Source of the DNA: an uncultured Clostridia bacterium
GTDB lineage: Bacteria > Bacillota > Clostridia > Oscillospirales > Acutalibacteraceae
DNA length: 21,993 bases
Direction of reading: 5' to 3'
Assembly (NCBI GenBank): GCA_937916395.1
Contig: CALFTN010000049.1
Coordinates: 1-21,993 of the forward strand
A model generated the notes under the pieces. It was given only the letters and a program-made list of their open reading frames with translations. It had not been told where the DNA came from and did no database searches. Positions 6,956 through 13,346 of the stretch are shown piece by piece. Within the stretch, counting starts at the first letter, position 1. The number at the start of each line of letters is the position of its first letter. A program made the position numbers and the translations under genes.

Positions 6956-7306
6956 TTATCCCACCTTTGCTGAATTTTTATTTACATAGTTTTCTATAAT
7001 TGAGCTATCAACAAAAACTATCTTTGTATATGATTTCTCAAAGAAAAACAATTGTGTTATATTGAAAGTTTTATTGTTTTCGGTTATTAACCCTACATTC
7101 AAAAATTGCGAAGCGTTAGATGGTGAATAAGTTTCTAATTCGCTTTCATTCTCTAAAACAAAAATTTTACCGAATTTGGAGAGGTCGTTGCATTCAAATC
7201 TCAGTAGCAGTTCATTCAGGTATTCTTCAATGTATTTCTTGAAAACACAGGGAATGTTAGGTTTATTCAATTTTTCAATGTCATTCTTGCAAGTTATCGT
7301 AATCAT
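6956..7306 (-). CDS. Small hypothetical protein, paralogue of the 6404-6745 gene
   Basis: 116 residues starting at ATG 7306 (GGGAG ribosome site inside the end of the DUF3846 gene). A longer frame extends upstream but has no ribosome site. Near residue 40, LSKFGKIFVLENESELETY shares the FG-x-IF-x-x-ENES signature with the downstream paralogue, and both have an N-terminal strand followed by the YIEEYLNELLLRF-type helix with a Cys-x-(D/S) ending. The two copies are separated by two micropeptide genes. This suggests a duplicated and diverged small protein, such as a binding or inhibitor protein. I do not recognise the family. Confidence 0.75.
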   Translation of the reverse strand: MITITCKNDIEKLNKPNIPCVFKKYIEEYLNELLLRFECNDLSKFGKIFVLENESELETYSPSNASQFLNVGLITENNKTFNITQLFFFEKSYTKIVFVDSSIIENYVNKNSAKVG

Positions 7307-7307
7307 A

Positions 7308-7688
7308 TCAACACTCCCAATCTTCAAATGGTATAAACTTAAATACAAGAGTATTTTCGATTTCTTGTCGTGTAAATGTCTGTGGTTCCCTAAAAATTTT
7401 TATGTATCTGTTTATTTGCGAAGGTGTTAATGAGGTAAGTTCGCCTTCATTATTGCTACCACATACGTAGAAAGTGCCTACAAGAATATCATTAGCTAAA
7501 CTGCGATTACCTTCTAAACCTATTAGCTTACCTTCTTCGTTGCATAGAATACAAACATTATCCTCAATATCGATGATTTCAATTAATCCTCCAACTGCTT
7601 TCTGAAGATTTTCCAATTTTGTTTTGATTGTAGTAATAGTAGGAGTCTTGTGTGGCTCTACCATTACTACCTTGATTTCATTTTGCAT
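7308..7688 (-). CDS. DUF3846 domain protein
   Basis: 126 residues. The sequence follows DUF3846: an N-terminal IKVVMVEPHKTP, then LENLQKAVGGLIEII, a strand with ILCNEEGKLIGLEGNRSLA (given here in parts: CNEEGKLIGLEGNR), then DILVGTFYVCG and a C-terminal LTPSQINRYIKIF. The family is common on Firmicute conjugative and integrative elements and has no assigned biochemical role known to me. The start is ATG at 7688, seven bases after GGAGGG. It begins a tightly packed set (stop overlaps the next ribosome site) that runs to the DUF1643 gene. A strong terminator immediately upstream separates it from the zinc-ribbon peptide gene, so it probably has its own promoter or depends on readthrough. Confidence 0.85.
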   Translation of the reverse strand: MQNEIKVVMVEPHKTPTITTIKTKLENLQKAVGGLIEIIDIEDNVCILCNEEGKLIGLEGNRSLANDILVGTFYVCGSNNEGELTSLTPSQINRYIKIFREPQTFTRQEIENTLVFKFIPFEDWEC

Positions 7689-7705
7689 ATAAAATCCCTC
7701 CAAAT

Positions 7706-7745
7706 AAAGAAAAAGTGCAAATGCCTGAAAAATAGGCATTTGCAC
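7706..7745 (-). terminator. Strong minus-strand terminator
   Basis: Twelve-bp perfect stem (7715-7726 with 7734-7745, arms GTGCAAATGCCT/AGGCATTTGCAC), seven-base loop, followed on the minus strand by TTTTTCTTT. It ends the transcript from the Mor-type activator through the zinc-ribbon peptide before the DUF3846 gene. Confidence 0.88.
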
Positions 7746-7763
7746 AAGTTAATATGTAATTAC

Positions 7764-7940
7764 TTAGTATCGTCTGTTTACTACCCAAACGTGAGGTCTC
7801 GGTTGTCCGTTCGGCATTTTGTTTCGTCTTGGACAATTACCTGGAGCAGGTTTACCTGTTCCTTCGTGTCGTTGTGATTTAGCACCACAATGCGAACAAC
7901 GATATTCAACCCATTTATCTGTTCCAAAAAGAATACCCAT
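7764..7940 (-). CDS. 58-residue zinc-ribbon-like peptide
   Basis: The start is ATG 7940 after AAGGAG. The peptide has a Cys-x2-Cys pair (YRCSHCGAKS), one further Cys (GNCPRRN) and His residues, with a very basic, Pro/Arg-rich C-terminus ending VWVVNRRY. It has three Cys plus nearby His, so a single zinc site of CCHC or CCCH type is plausible. Such small ribbons bind nucleic acid or protein partners. No family is recognised. It is the last gene before a strong terminator, and its product would be under 7 kDa. Confidence 0.65.
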   Translation of the reverse strand: MGILFGTDKWVEYRCSHCGAKSQRHEGTGKPAPGNCPRRNKMPNGQPRPHVWVVNRRY

Positions 7941-7964
7941 TTTTATTCTCCTTACAATAGTGGT

Positions 7965-8480
7965 TTAATCATTTAAAAATGAACTGAATGCATTAACTGA
8001 ACGTGTTAAGCTTTTTACATTGTAATCCATTAGTTTCTGATACTTTTTTTCACATTCAAACCATTCATCATTATACTTGCTCCAAGTTTCTTGGTCTTTT
8101 GCATCAGTGCCTAATTTTTGTAATTCGCTTAAACGGTCGTCATATTTTTTGTTTGTGGATGTCATAGCATTTTCACGTTCATCTTTCAGTCTGGAAACTT
8201 CTTTTGAAAGAGTATAGTCTTCGCCTTGACAATCCAAAGCATCTAATTTAGCTATTCTTCGGTCAATTCCTGAAAAACAATTTATAATTTCTTTCACATC
8301 ATCGATATTTAACTTTGCAACAACACTCAAAAGCTCATCGCATTCACCAATCAGTTCATCTTTATTATCTGAGCAAACAGCTGACTCTGATGAAGTAGAG
8401 TTTAGTTTATTTCCAACATAGTCCAATGCGTATGGTAAAGCAACATCTGCAACTTTTTCAAGTAAACTGAAAAAACCCAT
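7965..8480 (-). CDS. Hypothetical coiled-coil protein (171 residues)
   Basis: The start is ATG 8480 after AGGAGG. The N-terminus (GFFSLLEKVADVALPYALDYVG) is an amphipathic to hydrophobic helix that could touch the membrane. Residues from about 45 to 160 are rich in Glu, Lys, Asp and Leu in heptad-like spacing (LSKEVSRLKDERENA, DDRLSELQKLG, KYNDEWFECEKKYQKL), indicating a coiled coil. It lies 15 bases downstream of the 57-residue membrane protein gene and may act with it at the membrane. I do not recognise a family. Confidence 0.75.
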   Translation of the reverse strand: MGFFSLLEKVADVALPYALDYVGNKLNSTSSESAVCSDNKDELIGECDELLSVVAKLNIDDVKEIINCFSGIDRRIAKLDALDCQGEDYTLSKEVSRLKDERENAMTSTNKKYDDRLSELQKLGTDAKDQETWSKYNDEWFECEKKYQKLMDYNVKSLTRSVNAFSSFLND

Positions 8481-8495
8481 CTAAAAGCCTCCTAA

Positions 8496-8669
8496 TTATT
8501 TTTTCCCTTTCATAAAGAATTTTTCGAACACTATATACAGAAAAACAACCGCAGCACCTGCAAAACAAACAAATCCTGCTCCGCCTTCTCCACCTAACAT
8601 CATACTTACGAACGACAGAACAAAGCCTGCAATTATTAAGAATATGACGATTTTTGTTTTTGTTTTCAT
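8496..8669 (-). CDS. 57-residue two-TM membrane peptide
   Basis: The start is ATG 8669 after AGGTGA. Two hydrophobic segments are visible: residues 6-25 (KIVIFLIIAGFVLSFVSMML) and about 30-47 (GAGFVCFAGAAVVFLYIVF), with a short Gly/Glu hairpin between and a basic tail (EKFFMKGKK). The topology is consistent with an inner-membrane hairpin. It lies between the Mor-type activator and the coiled-coil gene with small gaps, so the three are probably one transcript. Confidence 0.65.
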   Translation of the reverse strand: MKTKTKIVIFLIIAGFVLSFVSMMLGGEGGAGFVCFAGAAVVFLYIVFEKFFMKGKK

Positions 8670-8685
8670 TAAAATTCACCTGCCT

Positions 8686-8967
8686 TTACTTATTACCATT
8701 ATCAATATGGTCTTTTAAAATATTGCGAATCCAACGCTCTGTATAGCCATACTTTGTTGCTAATTCACGAATGTTGAAGCCGTTGTATTCATTTATTATT
8801 TGGCTAATAATGAACTCTTTACTGAATAACTCCACAGGGAAAAACATCTGTGTTCCTCTGTATTTTGCATGAATTTTCAGTACTGCATCTATACCGATTA
8901 CAGAAGAAAGCTCGCTATATGCTCCGTTTAAACACTCGCCTTTAATTTTGTTTTTGTCTAAAGCCAT
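8686..8967 (-). CDS. Mor-type transcription activator-like protein
   Basis: 93 residues from ATG 8967 (GAGGA, six-base spacing). A TTG at 8982 in the same frame has an even stronger AAAGGAG at eight bases, so a five-residue longer product is possible. The C-terminal half matches the Mor/C activator plan: GTQMFFPVELFSKEF, then IINEYNGFNIRELATKYG (a helix-turn-helix) and YTERWIRNIL as recognition helix. Mor-type proteins activate middle or late promoters in Mu-like phages and control genes on other elements. It is the first gene of the minus-strand set and follows a promoter with an inverted repeat at the -35 position, fitting a self-activating master regulator. The activating role is inferred. 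Confidence 0.7.
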   Translation of the reverse strand: MALDKNKIKGECLNGAYSELSSVIGIDAVLKIHAKYRGTQMFFPVELFSKEFIISQIINEYNGFNIRELATKYGYTERWIRNILKDHIDNGNK

Positions 8968-9001
8968 CGTTATTCCTCGCAATTTGTAATCTCCTTTCTA
9001 A

Positions 9002-9042
9002 ATTATATTGGAAGATTTTGGAACTGTGTAGTGTCGCAGTTC
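9002..9042 (-). promoter_or_regulatory. Putative activator-dependent promoter of the minus-strand operon
   Basis: On the minus strand, a TATAAT (9007-9002) precedes the Mor-type gene, but no good -35 sits 16-18 bases upstream (TACACA). An inverted repeat GAACTG-N10-CAGTTC (9021-9042) covers that position, and AGATTTT flanks it on both sides. A consensus -10 with poor -35 overlapped by a palindrome is typical for activator-controlled promoters. Confidence 0.5.
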
Positions 9043-9075
9043 AAGATTTTCTTCCTTGTAAAATTCCTAATAAAT

Positions 9076-9103
9076 AAAAAACTACTTATCACAAGATAAG
9101 TAG
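9076..9103 (-). terminator. Hairpin in the divergent intergenic region
   Basis: Nine-bp perfect stem CTACTTATC/GATAAGTAG (9082-9090 with 9095-9103) with an ACAA loop. On the minus strand it is followed by TTTTTATTTATTA, so it can terminate antisense transcription leaving the SIR2 gene, insulating the minus operon. Confidence 0.6.
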
Positions 9104-9131
9104 CACTATATAATATACAATTTTCATTTTA

Positions 9132-9181
9132 TTGTATTATTCGACAAATTATGATATGATAGACAAAATGCATTTTGGAGG
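9132..9181 (+). promoter_or_regulatory. Promoter and ribosome site of the SIR2 gene
   Basis: TTGTAT (9132-9137), 17 bases, TATGAT (9155-9160). A 12-bp palindrome AAAATGCATTTT (9165-9176) overlaps the likely transcription start and could be a repressor site. GGAGG (9177-9181) lies nine bases before ATG 9191. Confidence 0.65.
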
Positions 9182-9190
9182 CGTTTTGTT

Positions 9191-11884
9191 ATGATAAAAA
9201 ACATAGATGAGGCTATTAGAATAATAAAAACTACTATGTCAAATAATACAGATGGATTTTTTCCATATTTTTTCATTGTTGGTGCAGGCGTTTCTGTGCC
9301 TGAAATCCCCGCAGCTAAAGCAATTATTGATAATTGTAAAAAAAAGATTAAGGCTATTGACCCTGCTTTTTACGAAGAGTATGAAAAAGCGTCTCAGCCT
9401 TTTATAGAAAATCCAATGAAATATTATTCTTCTTGGATTGAATATGCTTATCCTAACCGCAAAGACAGGAGTAACCTTTTTAAACAACTAAATGCACAAG
9501 CAAAAATATCTTCCGCCAACCTTATTTTAGCACAGATATTAGACTCAAAAAAATTTGCCAATACTGTATTCACTACCAATTTTGATGATAGATTAAAAAC
9601 AGCATTAGATTTATTGGGCAACAAAAGCTATTTTTGTGCTGAAAATACAATGGACAACAAAGCAATAAATACGCATACCAAAGATATACAAATTGTACAT
9701 CTCCATGGTACATATAATTTTTATGATTGTGCTAATTTAGAAAGTGAAATTAGTGAGGTTGCAACAGAATCCAACATAATGAGTTCGCGTAGTCTTTTAT
9801 CTGCATTTTTACATGACCAAGCACCTATAATAGTGGGTTATAGTGGTTGGGAAAACGATGTTATTATGACTTGTTTAAAAGAGCGACTAAAAGACTCTAC
9901 ACCATTCCAATATTTTTGGGTATGTTACGATAAAAAAAGTTATGATAATATTCCTAATTGGATAAAAACATCCAATAGTGTTATTTTTGTCGTACCACAA
10001 GAAAATGTTGGAATTTGTTTTGAAGGTTGTGAAAATGATGGCGATAGTTTCTTGGAAAACAAACACAAACCACAAACAATTGATGCAACTAAATTCTTTA
10101 AACGTCTTGTTGCCGAATTTTCTATCGAATCTCCATTAATCTTTCTTGACCCTCATTCCTATTATTCTCAAGAAATTAATCGTATTTTACCCGAAAACGA
10201 AGATGTTTTACACCTTAAGCACTGGGCTCAGAGATTAAAAATATTAAAAAGTAATGAAACTGATTTTGAGAAGCATATACAGAAATTAGAGGGATATTTT
10301 ATCTCAAAGGAATATTTAGAAGCTAAAAAAGAACTAAAAAAGATTAACAAATTGAAATTAACAAAAACAGATGTGGAATTTGTTTGTTTTTCAATAATTA
10401 AAGAGTTTGTGGATGACGAAGAGGATAATTTTTTAGATGAACAAAAAATTGAGTTTCATTTTGCCGCACTAGAGTTTATTGAACTCAATTTTAAAAATAT
10501 AAGCAATAAAAAAGCCTTGGTTCAAATATTACACTCATTGTTATTTGCCAATTTAGATTATCCAACGCGTGACAAAATGCAAGATTTATTTAAAAAAGTT
10601 CAAGCAATTGCATCTAGAGATAAGAATTTGTTGGAAATTGAACTTGTTACTATAGGCGTGCTTTCTGAATACCAAGATAAGAACACGAAGAAACTCATGC
10701 TTGAAGAAATACTTCGAAGATGTCCCAACAAATCTGTAAACGGTGGACTTATGTTTTTGAAATTTAGAACACTCTGCAATCTTTGTACGTTGGTGGAAAT
10801 AGAAAAAGCTATAAAAATGATTTCTATGGCAGAAAAACTTGCGAGAAATCTAAAAGGTGAAAATCTAAAGCTTGATTTATACAATGTTAAATCTAAACTT
10901 ATTAGTGATATAACAGATAAAAAAATTCAAGCTAAATGGATAGAAGAACTATTAAATATAATTAAAGATAACGAAACAAATAAAGAATCTTCAACTTGTA
11001 TTGAAATAGCTTCAAATCTATTAAGTGTAGGTTTATCAGGATTACTTGAAACCAATAATACCGAAGATGAATTAAAATCCACTTACATAAAACTATTATC
11101 TGGTTATGAAATAAACCCCTTTAATTGCAGAAATATGTTAGCATTTTCGAGATGTTGCAGATTTATATACAGAACTTCAAGTGACATAAAAGAACAATAC
11201 GAATATGCACTTAAGATTTTTTCTATCAAAGATGATTTTCCCCATGAGTGCGAATCGTTTAATGCTCTTTTACGTGATGCGATATTTACTATTATTGAAT
11301 TACCAGTTTCAATTGTAGATGATAAAACTAAGAAAGAAATAGTTGCGGCTACAAAAACTGATAAAACAATTAATGTATATTATGAAGTTTTATATTTCTT
11401 AACTAACACCGAATATGTCAATGATTTATCAGAATTCGAATGCGATATTAATATTTTCAACAATGAATCGAACTCATTGTCTGAAGCTGTTGGATTATAT
11501 AAATCACAACATTTAGAAAATGCAGAAAAACTTTTTATTGTTTTGCAACAAGCTAAGAGTCCTTCTGTTTCTGATTTAGCAAAAACCAATTTATCTTTTA
11601 TGGTTCGTAGAAAAGAGACCCAAGAGAACAATGACTTTTGGGGAATTATAAGTACAATCAAAATCTTAAGTGATTTTGATTGGATGAATATTGCTTTATA
11701 CTGTTTGGAAAACAACGAAACAGATAAAGATATATTTAATGATGCAATAGACACTCTCAAAAACTTAACCGAAGATGCATACGAACATATCATTTCATGT
11801 TGGGGCGATGTTAATTTAGTTGGTGAAGACGAAAGCCAGCTAGCACTCTCTTTAATTGAGAAAAATATAGAAAAACTTGATTAA
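9191..11884 (+). CDS. SIR2-domain protein with long helical-repeat C-terminus, probable anti-phage NADase
   Basis: 897 residues. The N-terminal 300 or so form a SIR2-like (SIR2_2) fold. Visible motifs are the NAD-binding FIVGAGVS (28-35), FTTNFDDRL (127-135, Asn130 and Asp132), IVHLHG (168-173, His172 the likely catalytic base) and IVGYSGWEND (214-223). Residues from about 350 to the end are almost wholly helical with repeat-like pairs (TPR/HEAT-type), typical of the sensing half of defence proteins. In characterised systems (Thoeris ThsA, DSR, Avs-SIR2) such domains destroy NAD+ on infection and stop phage spread. It is cargo between the element operons and attR, transcribed away from them, with its own promoter. 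It is longer and more AT-rich than other genes here. No neighbouring sensor or partner is visible, so it would act alone. The trigger is unknown. Confidence 0.88.
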   Translation: MIKNIDEAIRIIKTTMSNNTDGFFPYFFIVGAGVSVPEIPAAKAIIDNCKKKIKAIDPAFYEEYEKASQPFIENPMKYYSSWIEYAYPNRKDRSNLFKQLNAQAKISSANLILAQILDSKKFANTVFTTNFDDRLKTALDLLGNKSYFCAENTMDNKAINTHTKDIQIVHLHGTYNFYDCANLESEISEVATESNIMSSRSLLSAFLHDQAPIIVGYSGWENDVIMTCLKERLKDSTPFQYFWVCYDKKSYDNIPNWIKTSNSVIFVVPQENVGICFEGCENDGDSFLENKHKPQTIDATKFFKRLVAEFSIESPLIFLDPHSYYSQEINRILPENEDVLHLKHWAQRLKILKSNETDFEKHIQKLEGYFISKEYLEAKKELKKINKLKLTKTDVEFVCFSIIKEFVDDEEDNFLDEQKIEFHFAALEFIELNFKNISNKKALVQILHSLLFANLDYPTRDKMQDLFKKVQAIASRDKNLLEIELVTIGVLSEYQDKNTKKLMLEEILRRCPNKSVNGGLMFLKFRTLCNLCTLVEIEKAIKMISMAEKLARNLKGENLKLDLYNVKSKLISDITDKKIQAKWIEELLNIIKDNETNKESSTCIEIASNLLSVGLSGLLETNNTEDELKSTYIKLLSGYEINPFNCRNMLAFSRCCRFIYRTSSDIKEQYEYALKIFSIKDDFPHECESFNALLRDAIFTIIELPVSIVDDKTKKEIVAATKTDKTINVYYEVLYFLTNTEYVNDLSEFECDINIFNNESNSLSEAVGLYKSQHLENAEKLFIVLQQAKSPSVSDLAKTNLSFMVRRKETQENNDFWGIISTIKILSDFDWMNIALYCLENNETDKDIFNDAIDTLKNLTEDAYEHIISCWGDVNLVGEDESQLALSLIEKNIEKLD

Positions 11885-11985
11885 TGCTATATGGATGCTT
11901 TTTTATCCAAAGTATCAAGGGGAAGACTTGTTTATGTACTGAAGAGACTCCAAAAATCCAGTTTTCCAGAAGAACAAAGAGTTTT

Positions 11986-12064
11986 CAAAAAAATATTTTT
12001 TTGTATTTACGAAATATTTTTCACGTAGGAAAACAGAAGGCTTTTTGTTTTGAGAACACTACGT
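11986..12064. repeat. Palindromes next to attR
   Basis: An 18-base perfect palindrome (11986-12003: C, seven A, TA, seven T, G) is followed by an imperfect hairpin: ACGTAG/CTACGT (12023-12028 with 12059-12064) enclosing AAAACA/TGTTTT (12030-12035 with 12046-12051) with a seven-base bulge. They lie just inside the right end of the element, after the SIR2 gene. One could act as terminator of that gene or as recombinase/accessory binding sites. No other gene is evident in 11885-12096. Confidence 0.5.
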
Positions 12065-12096
12065 ATATGCGTTTTGTGACTTTTTTAGGTCACGAA

Positions 12097-12111
12097 TCAC
12101 CGGCACCAAAG
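12097..12111 (+). repeat. attR, 15-bp direct repeat
   Basis: TCACCGGCACCAAAG, identical to the tRNA 3' end at 1206-1220. It is not preceded by tRNA sequence here; it is preceded by the element's CACGAA. It is followed directly by the presumed original tRNA terminator, as expected for the right end of an insertion. Confidence 0.88.
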
Positions 12112-12115
12112 CATT

Positions 12116-12165
12116 CAAACCCGAACCTTTTACCAATCGGTGAAACGTTCGGGTTTGTTGTTTTC
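12116..12165 (+). terminator. Displaced original terminator of tRNA-Leu
   Basis: Eleven-bp stem CAAACCCGAAC (12116-12126) with GTTCGGGTTTG (12147-12157), continued after a single C:C mismatch by seven pairs (TTTTACC with GGTGAAA, one G:T), loop AATC, then TTGTTTTC. Immediately downstream of attR, so in the empty site it would terminate the tRNA transcript. Confidence 0.85.
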
Positions 12166-12192
12166 TTAAAAGATGTTAAATAGCCTTTGTTT

Positions 12193-12240
12193 GTGGCAGT
12201 ACAGAGTTAGTCGCTCTGTACTGCCACTTCTTCGTTTCAA
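12193..12240 (+). terminator. Strong hairpin upstream of the transglutaminase gene
   Basis: Perfect 14-bp stem GTGGCAGTACAGAG (12193-12206) with CTCTGTACTGCCAC (12214-12227), seven-base loop, then TTCTTCGTTTC. It lies 40 bases before the next ATG. It could be a second terminator or an attenuator in the gene's leader. Confidence 0.6.
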
Positions 12241-12267
12241 GAGATTTCTTACATAAGGAGAATTGAA

Positions 12268-13173
12268 ATGAAGACTAAAAAAGCATCTAAGAACAACCAA
12301 AAATCAAGAATCATTTTCTTTGCTATCTTGCTTACATATAACCTGTTACTTGGTTTGTACCTCAAAGATTTTCTTATAATCTCACCTATGCTGCTGACCT
12401 TTTATTTGTTGTCAGTGATGCCAACCTTATTTTTCGTCCTTAAAATACGATCAACACCTATGCGTGCAATCGTGATTGTTGTCCAATTTTTCGTCACAGC
12501 AATGAGTATAGTCAGTTCTCTTTCTTGCCGCAGGTTACTGCCGATGCTGACATTTATTACAACAGCTAGCGAAATGATGTACTTTGGTATTGTCGATAGC
12601 AGTCACGGTAAAGATAAACTGCTGACGAAAATTTGTGTTTTGGTGCTAACTGCATTTATTGTAGCACTCCTATTCTTCACATATAATTTCGTCTACAAAC
12701 CGGAAACTCCATATCTTTCCAACGGAAGAGATACCCTGTGGGATACGCAGACAGAAGAACTTGCTGACGAAATTTGTGCCGGTTGTGAAACCGACGAAGA
12801 AAAGGTACTGGCTTTTTATAATTGGATCATAGCCAACTTTGAGTATGACTACGACTGTAACCCACTTTTCCAATACTTCAATGTTCGCAAAACACTGCAA
12901 ACCAAGCAAGGTCTATGCTTTGATTTTTCCCATCTACTTGCCGCATTTTGCCGCAGTCAAAATATTCCGTGCTATGCTGTTGACGGTATGCCTTATGATC
13001 GTTCCAAAGAGCCTCATACCTGGAATCGCGTCTATTTTAACGGTTCCTGGTGGGATGTAGATGTAACCAACGATATTTCTGCCTATCAATGCGGCAATAC
13101 TCCGTATGGCATTCGCATGCTTGAAGGTTCACATACTGCAGACGAAAATTACATAATCACAAAGATATATTAA
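12268..13173 (+). CDS. Membrane-anchored transglutaminase-like protein
   Basis: 301 residues. The N-terminal half has four or five hydrophobic helices: about 14-31, 35-58, 66-83, 90-108 and 120-142. The C-terminal half, from about 150, is a transglutaminase-like (papain-fold) domain. Cys217 lies in QGLCFDFSHLLAAF, His250 in EPHTWNRVYF and Asp263 in WWDVDVTND, giving the classical Cys-His-Asp triad. The preceding DEEKVLAFYNWIIANFEYD is the usual domain entry. Such proteins act as proteases or cross-linkers at the cell surface. Here the catalytic domain probably faces outside, since it follows the last helix, but topology is not proven. The start is ATG 12268 after AAGGAG. A terminator follows, so the gene stands alone. 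It belongs to the chromosome, beyond attR. Confidence 0.85.
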   Translation: MKTKKASKNNQKSRIIFFAILLTYNLLLGLYLKDFLIISPMLLTFYLLSVMPTLFFVLKIRSTPMRAIVIVVQFFVTAMSIVSSLSCRRLLPMLTFITTASEMMYFGIVDSSHGKDKLLTKICVLVLTAFIVALLFFTYNFVYKPETPYLSNGRDTLWDTQTEELADEICAGCETDEEKVLAFYNWIIANFEYDYDCNPLFQYFNVRKTLQTKQGLCFDFSHLLAAFCRSQNIPCYAVDGMPYDRSKEPHTWNRVYFNGSWWDVDVTNDISAYQCGNTPYGIRMLEGSHTADENYIITKIY

Positions 13174-13188
13174 TGAAGAAAATGTCTG

Positions 13189-13226
13189 GAGTGGTTGATC
13201 AGAAGGTCAGCCACTCTAATTTTTTG
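13189..13226 (+). terminator. Terminator of the transglutaminase gene
   Basis: Ten-bp stem GAGTGGTTGA (13189-13198) with TCAGCCACTC (13207-13216) including one G:T pair, eight-base loop, then TAATTTTTTG. Confidence 0.88.
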
Positions 13227-13276
13227 TTGTAAAAATTCGGTTCTAATATTGTTTTCTTGAAACGCACATGAAATTC

Positions 13277-13330
13277 CCCAATATTATAACAAAGCAAATT
13301 TTAGCCCGAACAATGTAAAATAATATTGGG
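13277..13330 (+). repeat. Inverted repeat upstream of the resolvase gene (possible res/operator site)
   Basis: CCCAATATTAT (13277-13287) and ATAATATTGGG (13320-13330), 11-bp perfect inverted arms separated by 32 bases, end 16 bases before the resolvase ATG. Resolvases commonly act at sites directly upstream of their own gene and repress it there. Confidence 0.6.
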
Positions 13331-13346
13331 CACAGGAGGTAACATT

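Larger units (their letters stand above)
1206..12111. mobile_element. Integrated element at the 3' end of tRNA-Leu(UAA), serine recombinase type
   Basis: A 15-bp direct repeat, TCACCGGCACCAAAG, occurs at the tRNA 3' end (1206-1220) and at 12097-12111. Beyond the right copy lies a long terminator that would be the tRNA's own terminator in an empty site. Between the copies are a large serine recombinase beside attL, a minus-strand set of small accessory genes with a DUF927-type ATPase, and a divergent SIR2-type defence gene toward attR. The element is about 10.9 kb. I see no relaxase, type IV secretion, phage structural, or tyrosine integrase gene. The gene set resembles SCC-like elements (recombinase, own ATPase, SSB-like protein, DUF1643), an analogy from family content and not from sequence comparison. 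Confidence 0.85.

Noticed and set aside
8458..8679. 73-codon minus-strand frame rich in Arg and Cys
   Set aside because: It overlaps in another frame a 57-codon membrane peptide with a proper ribosome site and a helix-forming sequence; composition fits a shadow.
9191..11884. SIR2 domain as a protein deacetylase (CobB type)
   Set aside because: The motifs and length are of the SIR2_2 defence class, with a large helical C-terminus and without the Cys4 zinc module of deacetylases.
11884..12183. A 99-codon reading frame overlapping the end of the SIR2 gene and crossing attR
   Set aside because: It has no ribosome site, spans an element-chromosome junction and a terminator, and its residues look like random translation.
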